Position numbers and translations under genes: made by a program. The notes under the pieces were generated by a model. The model was not told the DNA's origin, made no database searches, and saw nothing but the letters and a program-made list of their open reading frames with translations. 64,000 nucleotides of DNA from Owenia fusiformis (taxonomy: Eukaryota; Annelida; Polychaeta; Sabellida; Oweniidae): contig CAIIXF020000008.1 in the NCBI GenBank assembly GCA_903813345.2, forward strand, positions 39,062,867 to 39,126,866, in the 5' to 3' direction. Below, in pieces: positions 53,001-62,000 of the stretch; the stretch's first letter is position 1, and every line of letters begins with the position of its first letter.

Positions 53001-56000
53001 AATGCCATAGCTGGGATCCACCTCAAAAGGTGCCAAGTGAAAAAATTGTGATTTCATTGCCAATTTAATTATACCATTCCTACATCCTTCATGAAATAGA
53101 CTTTTGAATTTTACATTATTTCTTGTTTACTTCTTGCCTTCCACTCGCCCCTTACATTGACATGTTCTGTAAAGCACAATTAAGGTTGTGGCAAATATAG
53201 CTACACTTTATCAAATGAAACTGGATGAAGTGAGATTATTTTTGGAAAATATAGTACAATGCAAGAGTGATTGTGTGACTAATGTGACTGAAGTAAAATT
53301 GATTGTGGCAAATGAGAATAAGCAATTGTAACAAATGGTGGTCTTAATAAAATGCAATATGTTACACAGGCCAGAACCTACTCTGATTATGGAAGCAACA
53401 AACGAAGGAAAGTACACAAAGTCTGGTTGGGCAGTGTATGATTCTACCTCTAATGCTATAAGGTATGGACTTTTAACTTTTTTTCAATCATTCAATCATA
53501 TATATGCCATTTATTATTTCCGAATGAGTGGTGACTTATTCTTAAAGTCTCCCAATTTTTTGTAATATATCCTGTTCTAATAATGAACAAAATTTCACAA
53601 ATTAATTTTAAAGATATTATGTTTTAGGATCTAGAATCAGAATGAGTCTAGGGGAAGGGCCAAATCACACTTTGGCAGAATGTTGACCTTTGTGTTTTAA
53701 ATATTTATATGTATATGGTCATATTTACAGTTGGATGTGTGTATCTAGCGCCCCATGTACCAATGTACCTGTAAAATTCCTGTTACCCTTTGTGTTTCTC
53801 TATATACATATGGTTATATTTACAGTTGGATGTGTGTATCTGGCTCCCCATGTACCAATGTGCCTGTAAAATTCCTGTAACCCTTTGTGTTTCTCTATAT
53901 ACATATGGTTATATTTACAGTTGGATGTGTGTATCTGGCTCCCCATGTACCAATGTGCCTGTAAAATTCATGTTACCCTTTGTGTTTCTCTATATACATA
54001 TGGTTATATTTACAGTTGGATGTGTGTATCTGGCTCCCCATGTACCAATGTACCTGTAAAATTCCTGTTACCCTTTGTGTTTCTCTATATACATATGGTT
54101 ATATTTACAGTTGGATGTGTGTATCTGGCTCCCCATGTACCAATGTGCCTGTAAAATTCCTGTTACCCTTTGTGTTTCTCTATATACATATGGTTATATT
54201 TACAGTTGGATGTGTGTATCTGGCTCCCCATGTACCAATGTGCCTGTAAAATTCCTGTTACCCTTTGTGTTTCTCTATATACATATGGTTATATTTACAG
54301 TTGGATGTGTGTATCTGGCTCCCCATGTACCAATGTACCTGTAAAATTCCCAAACTCTCCAGAGTATTATTTCTTAATGGAAGTATCAAATGTGTAAGTT
54401 GACTATCTATTTTGATCTCATCAATATTTCTATCCTCTAAAATTTAGTCTCAGTCTTATTTTTCTGAAATTAGACACATAACTTTTTAAAGAATGATTCA
54501 ACATTTAAAATTTATTTCCTAAACTTCAATTTACAATAATATAAATGTTGAATTACAATTGATTTTGTCACAGTCATGGATATGTCAAGACTAGATTGAT
54601 ATTTATTGATTTAGTATGTAAAGTAAAACCTAAATCAAGTGGAACACCTCCTTTATAATTCATGTTAAAGAAGAACACCTTTACCTCTATATTATTGACT
54701 TAATGTTAATTGAACAAAAGGGACACACCTTAAGTAGAACATCTGGAACCAAGTCAATGGCAGGCCCATAGCCAGGGGGGGTTCGCAGTTCTTTCAAAAT
54801 CATGCAGTTTTTCACCATTTTGAGCACTTTTCAAATGATTTTAGACATACAGGGTGATCATTAAGTTCTGGGAATTGGTTTGCCATTTCAAGATTTCTCA
54901 ACCATTTGAGTTGAAATTTTCAGCAGGTGTTCATTGTATAATTCTGAATTGACAAGCAATGTTTCATATACATATCACATCTACAATTTATTTTATTGTA
55001 ATTACAAAAAAAGTAAAAGTGGTTTGCGGGTCAGCAAATTTTGACTGATGTTAATTTGAAAATTTCCTGCCAAAACATATTCATCTTGCTTAGATAGTTG
55101 CTTCAAACTACCTGTACTAGAGGCAGAACAGTACTCTTGAAGTCATTTATTCAGAAGTATTCTTCATTGCTGAGAGGATCATTTCATTTATGATTGTTTC
55201 CATTAGCCTTGGACGCACATGCGTTGTTGACAAACTTCATAAAGATGTGTTCCAGTCCTCCCTTTGGTATCCCTTGAAGATTTGCTCAAGCCGTTGAAAT
55301 CAGTCCCTTATTGGAATCAAACTTATGACCTCTCATATAATGCTTTAGCACCCAAAATGTATTGAAGCCTAATGGTGCTTCATCTAGTGAATATTGTCTG
55401 GTGAATATGGGGCAGTAATAACTTGTGTGAACCCTAATTCTTCAAGAGTAGTATGGGCAGCTTTAGTAATCGGAAGAAGGATAGTCTTAATGAAAGATAA
55501 CTCCCCACTATTTTTAGTCATGATTGTTACTTTGAGATGCTGATGAATGATACAAAAATAGAGCAAAGTACACTCTTATATAACAATAAAGATGTTACTT
55601 TAGAAACATAAGTTAGAAGTATTTGAAAATATAAAAAATCACAGAAATATGTCCACCAAATAGATATTTATTAACCATACTTTTGGATCAGGCAAAATTT
55701 GAATTCATTTTTTATTTTACTTGACCCGCTACGGCATTTATCTTGTTGCTATAGTAACAATAATTATCCATTGTGACATCAGATGATAATGAGACTGTTT
55801 TATCCAACCCAAAATTACATTCCCCATTTACCTTGAAAATTTCAAGTAAATTGGTTAAAAAATAATGAAATGACAGATAAATTCCCAGAACTTAGTGATC
55901 ACCCTGTATTTGGGCCAAAATTGCCAAATGTGAACCCCTTCTGGAAATTTTTGAAAACTGAACCCCCCCCCCCCTTGGCAAATCCTGGCTACGGACCTGA

Positions 56001-59000
56001 AGGGTGTTACCCAGTGAGAACCCAGCAAAATCTAGTACAGTAAGATCTATGTTAATGGTACTAATGTACCTTGGTACATTTAAAGTGTTCTACTGCATGA
56101 GGGGGTGTTCCATTTACAGAGGTGTTAACTTTGTAGATGTTTCGGTACCTTGGGATATGAAGATATAATTTGATAATAATCCTCATTATTGGTCAATATT
56201 ATAGTCTCTGCCAATATACTCTGCAGTTTATATTTTGATTATTGTTTTAATAGAGACACAGGAAACACCGACTCTTAACTGCCAATATACTCTGCAGTTT
56301 ATATATAAAGCACCGACTCTAACTGCCAATATACTCTGCAGTTTATATATAAAGCACCGACTCTAACTGCCAATATACTCTGCAGTTTATATATAAAGCA
56401 GCGACTCTAACTGCCAATATACTCTGCAGTTTATATATAAAGCAGCGACTCTAACTGCCAATATACTCTGCAGTTTATATATAAAGCAGCGACTCTAACT
56501 GCCAATATACTCTGCAGTTTATATATAAAGCAGCGACTCTAACTGCCAATATACTCTGCAGTTTATATATAAAGCACCGACTCTAACTGCCAATATACTC
56601 TGCAGTTTATATATAAAGCAGCGACTCTAACTGCCAATATACTCTGCAGTTTATATATAAAGCACCGACTCTAACTGCCAATATACTCTGCAGTTTATAT
56701 ATAAAGCACCGACTCTAACTGCCAATATACTCTGCAGTTTATATATAAAGCAGCGACTCTAACTGCCAATATACTCTGCAGTTTTTATATTGATTGTTGT
56801 TTTAACAGGGACACAGGAAGCACCGACTCTAACTGCCAATATACTCTGCAGTTTATATATAAAGCACCGACTCTAACTGCCAATATACTCTGCAGTTTAT
56901 ATATAAAGCAGCGACTCTAACTGCCAATATACTCTGCAGTTTATATATAAAGCAGCGACTCTAACTGCCAATATACTCTGCAGTTTATATATAAAGCAGC
57001 GACTCTAACTGCCAATATACTCTGCAGTTTATATATAAAGCAGCGACTCTAACTGCCAATATACTCTGCAGTTTATATATAAAGCAGCGACTCTAACTGC
57101 CAATATACTCTGCAGTTTATATATAAAGCAGCGACTCTAACTGCCAATATACTCTGCAGTTTATATATAAAGCAGCGACTCTAACTGCCAATATACTCTG
57201 CAGTTTATATATAAAGCAGCGACTCTAACTGCCAATATACTCTGCAGTTTATATATAAAGCACCGACTCTAACTGCCAATATACTCTGCAGTTTATATAT
57301 AAAGCAGCGACTCTAACTGCCAATATACTCTGCAGTTTATATATAAAGCAGCGACTCTAACTGCCAATATACTCTGCAGTTTATATATAAAGCACCGACT
57401 CTAACTGCCAATATACTCTGCAGTTTATATATAAAGCAGCGACTCTAACTGCCAATATACTCTGCAGTTTTTATATTGATTGTTGTTTTAACAGGGACAC
57501 AGGAAGCACCGACTCTAACTGCCAATATACTCTGCAATTTATCGTAAAAGTGCATGGTCTTCCAATAGATGGCATTCAGATGTCACTAGTTATTGTTGTC
57601 GTAAGTCAATTTCTCCCAACTTTAAATTATTTAATTTGCTCCGTCTCGAAATTACCCTTTTAATTATCCCATCAAACAAAGCTTTGGGGGATATAGGGAA
57701 CGCCTCCATGCTGGCATCCATCCACCTGTCTGTAATTATTGTAAAGTACAATATTTTGGTCAAAAAAGCAAATGCTAAAAGGCAGATTTCCTTCTTATTG
57801 TCCAACAAAGTTTGGGGGATATAGGAAACACCTTCTGTCTGTCTGTCCGTCCGTCCGTCTGTCCGTCCGTCCGTCCATCTGTCCATCCATCTACAAAACA
57901 AACTAAAACATACAAAAGTTAGGACATGTATAAATGTTACTAGTTTTACATATTCTGTTTCAATATGGTCCTTTAATTGCTTATTTTTTAGATTCAAAGT
58001 AGTTCCAAACATTTAAAATTTTTCCGGAGTATCATTTCTGTCATTATTAGAGCTCAAAAATCTAACAAAATCTCGGAGGGGGGGGGGGTCACCCCCGACA
58101 TCCTCCCCCTTCCGACGCCAATGATAAAATTCCCTCAATACTAACATTGGGCTTTCAATAGATCTCTTGAAAGCCCATGATACTAACCAAGGCAATCGAT
58201 GCATTAAGATAAATTACATTCACTTCTTAATGTTGAATTTGACATATTTGCTTATACAGGGTGTCAAATGGCGTTGTGACCCCCCTCCACTGCATAAACT
58301 AGGAAAGATACACACACATACCATATACCATTGGAAAGAGCATTTAATTGTTGTTAACATGTGAAAAGATGTAGATGCATGATGGAAAATAAGATATATT
58401 TTTAACTTACTTTTAAAAGTGAGTATGACCCCCTTGGGCAGCCTTAACCGCTACCAATCTAGCCGGATATGAAGCTAAAAGGGAATGGAAAAGGGCTGTG
58501 TCTTTCTCAAGAGATTTTAATACTTTTCGGAGGTTCTTGAGCAGGGCATCTTTGGAATATCTGTTCTCTGCAGCTTCAGTGTCCATAAGTTGCTCTGTTT
58601 TATCCATTAATATGGACCCCATGTGCTCTGCAGCATTCAGGTCAGGGCTGTTGCTCGGGTATTCATCAATACCAAAAAAGTCTATGCCAGATTCTCAAAA
58701 ATCAATGAAATAGAGCACTACACTAGTACATTTCAAATGCATGTGACACTATGTAGCAATATCTGACCTAGGTCATCTAGGGTTTATTTTATCCAGAATT
58801 GAATGCTCTTTCCAATGACATACATAATGTGTAGGTACCTTTCTAAGTTTATGCCGTGGAAGGGGGGCACAACGCCATTTGACACCCTGTATATGACTTA
58901 AACAGATGGCTAATACTGATAATACAGGTAATAAAGTCATATCTATTTTTTATATTTACAAGTAAAGGAAGGAGAAAAATATTGATTTTTTCGAATTAAA

Positions 59001-62000
59001 TGGTATAAAGTAAATTCACCTATTACTCCCACCATATTTTTTATTATCACAACGAACGAAGTTCGGTAGGGATATAGTGAAGCCCTCCGTCCGTCCGTCC
59101 GTCCATCTGTCCGTCAGTCAGTCAGTCCGTCCGTCTGTCCGGAAGATAACTCAAATACTAGTAGATGGATTTTCTTCATATTTAGTGGAAAGATGTATAT
59201 TGATGAATAGTTTTACGCAAAAAAATTTTTTTCAAGATGGCTGCCGCTTTAAAAATGACGGGACTTTTTCGCAAAAATCATAAATTTTTCATTCTAAACC
59301 AAAGTAATATATATTATTGTTTGAAAATTCAAAATGGCTGCTTTGCAGGAATTCGCAATTCTAAAATCTAATTTTTCAATTTTAACCAAAGTAATGAGTA
59401 TAATTGATTGGAATTCGGTAATCGATATTTTGTTCGTTGGGATTTGCTACTCCGCGGAGTTGCCGTTATCTAGTTATTTATTTTTATAATTAAAATATTT
59501 AAATGTGGTAATAAAGGACACAATACAATACATTTTAGAAGTAATATAATTTTATAATCATTACAGACATATTTGTTTCATAACTATTGTTTTTTCATCT
59601 GTTCTGTCTGTCTGTTCATCTATTCATTCTGAATATTTAAACCTTATTTACCCACAATTTTGTTTTTAGGATAGGTTCTGAGAAAAGCATATTGTCTGTA
59701 TTATTTGCATTATTATTTCATTTCAATATTACTTTTGCAGCTACTCACACAATGTTTTGAAGAATAATTCCATAAATGCAGTATAAAGTTTCTCATTATA
59801 ATGGATACCATCTCTATACCACTCCGTTTTATTTTTACTCAAGTCATATATTCCGTAAAATGGATGAAAAAGCCTTGGATTTGACTCATAGTATTTATAT
59901 ATCACTTGTAAAGCCCATTGCTTATATTGCTCATATTCATGTTTAATCTTCCATTTGTTTGAAACATATGTTGGTTCTATCCAGTACACTCTCGTATTAT
60001 TGTGAACTACTTGCTGTAATAGCTCAAGGAACCATGTTAGGTCCCGTTTAAGATCGGAGCAACCTCGCCTTTCTGGTTCGTGGTGATTCCCAATGATTAC
60101 AATAAGGGTTGGGTAGTGTGGCTCGGTGTAGAGATATTCATTGAAGATGAATTGTTGCGTTGTCATTGATTCACGCAGTAACTGCCATATTTGGAAGAAC
60201 TAAATGGGTATTTCTTTGCATTTTTACACTGTTTTGACCTTCTCTGGGTTATCATTTCATTGTCCATGTAATACTCCATTGCTAAGTATTCAATGTCAAG
60301 CTTATGTGTAAACGCCTGTACAGTTGCATTATGGGATACCCCACTCGTATTATGGGAAACTTCAGTTGCATCATGGGAATTAACTGGTTGCTTGGTGACA
60401 CATTGGTATAGAAATGAAGTACATGTTAAACAATCCCTTTTATGGAATTTTGCATCTTTCACCTCTTTAAAATATTCTTCTGTTGGATCACTAGTCCCAT
60501 CAATTTCCTTTTTCACTACTTTACATTTGTATTCCCTTTGGAGTAACTTCAATGCCGCATATCCCCATCGTCGCCCATTAGAGTCTCCTAATATCAACAT
60601 TTTTCTAATTTTTAAATCTGGAAGACATTTTGGAAGATATGAATTGCCAAATGAGAACTCACAATTGCTTGGTATCCACGTGTTATTTATCCATGATCCT
60701 TCAGTGTACAACAAATTGTTTTTCAATAAAACTTTCCGCAGAAATTCCGAATTGCATTTTTCCACTAAATAATTTGAATATATTTGTTTAGGCCTAGTAG
60801 TAAAATTGTTCAAATGTATATTTAAATATTTCAAAGAGCTTCCAAAGTTAAAATATGTGTACATGTATGTTAAAACAGCTAAAACTGTAAAACAAGCTCG
60901 TATAGTAATTTTCTGATTCATAATGTAGTTGCTCAAGCTACAGAGTACAGTGATTCCCTGAGAAATATTTAACTATAGTAATAACAATAAGACAGATATA
61001 TAAATATATATTGCATTGTAGCTATTACTCATCCCAGTCAGTGATTAATACTTCATGTACATGAATTTAAAAAGGAACTTCTTGGATTATATAATCAATA
61101 TTGTATCAAAAGGAGACTGGCCTTTGACAAATTTCAAGTTTTCATACCTCACGTGACCTACTGCATAGAAGTGTAAATTCTGTATTCACGATTAGTGTAT
61201 TGATATAATTTCAAAAAATATTAGGTCAAAAAAGAGATCTTCAAATCAATAACTGCACATAGACATAAAACTAGAGCATTTTCACAGTATGAAAGCACTA
61301 TAGGATTTTTATCGGACATTTCTCCATGTGTTATCATGTGCAATGGCTCTAATCATACTTCTCTCTTGTTTAAACTAGGGCCGTGCCATTCGACCGGAAT
61401 CGGTCCGAACCGCGGACTTTTGTTAAAATACCGGAATTCGGAATTTTAATATCATGTTCCGAAGGGTTTCGGAACAATATCGGACCCTTACCTTAGTACT
61501 TGCTTTGAATCGTTAATATCCGTGACCATTGTTCCTCCAGTGATGTTTTCCTTCAAACTACATCCAATTTGCATGTGTATTACTCGCATAAACAAAATAA
61601 ATAGCGGAGAAATCAACAGAAATCGTTATGATTTCGTTTCAAAACTTTTTCAATTACGCATGCGCATTATGGTCAGAGCAGCCGGAAGTGAAAACAAGTA
61701 GAAAAAAGATCGAATTTTCTCTCTTTTTACAGATTTTAGAGTCTATTTCTTTCGTAAAAACATTCAAACTTGCTTGACAGGAAAGGTAAGTGTTAACCTG
61801 ACAAACTTGGACGACGATATCGTCATGATCGCCGTCGAACTCACTCATACATAATTATTTTCATTTGTGAACCAAAAGGGGTTCCGAAAGTTCCGATTCC
61901 GTGAGACCAAGTTCCGGTTCCGATTCCGAACCGTCCGAACCGGTTCCGGCACAGCCCTAGTTTAAACTCTCCGATGCTTCTTCAAGGGAAAAGCCATGAT

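Noticed and set aside
53790-54397. Five near-identical plus-strand frames of ~89 residues
   Set aside because: Produced by the 95-bp exon 21 acceptor array; only the last exon-like part (from 54301) is coding.
58013-58204. Hairpin tgggctttcaatagatctct-tgaaagccca as a regulatory structure
   Set aside because: A single short hairpin next to a G/C-tract fragment of a miniature element; nothing ties it to a gene.
61654-61848. Minus-strand frame starting MSEFDGDHDD
   Set aside because: Inside the hAT-like element with no transposase motif; too short to support.
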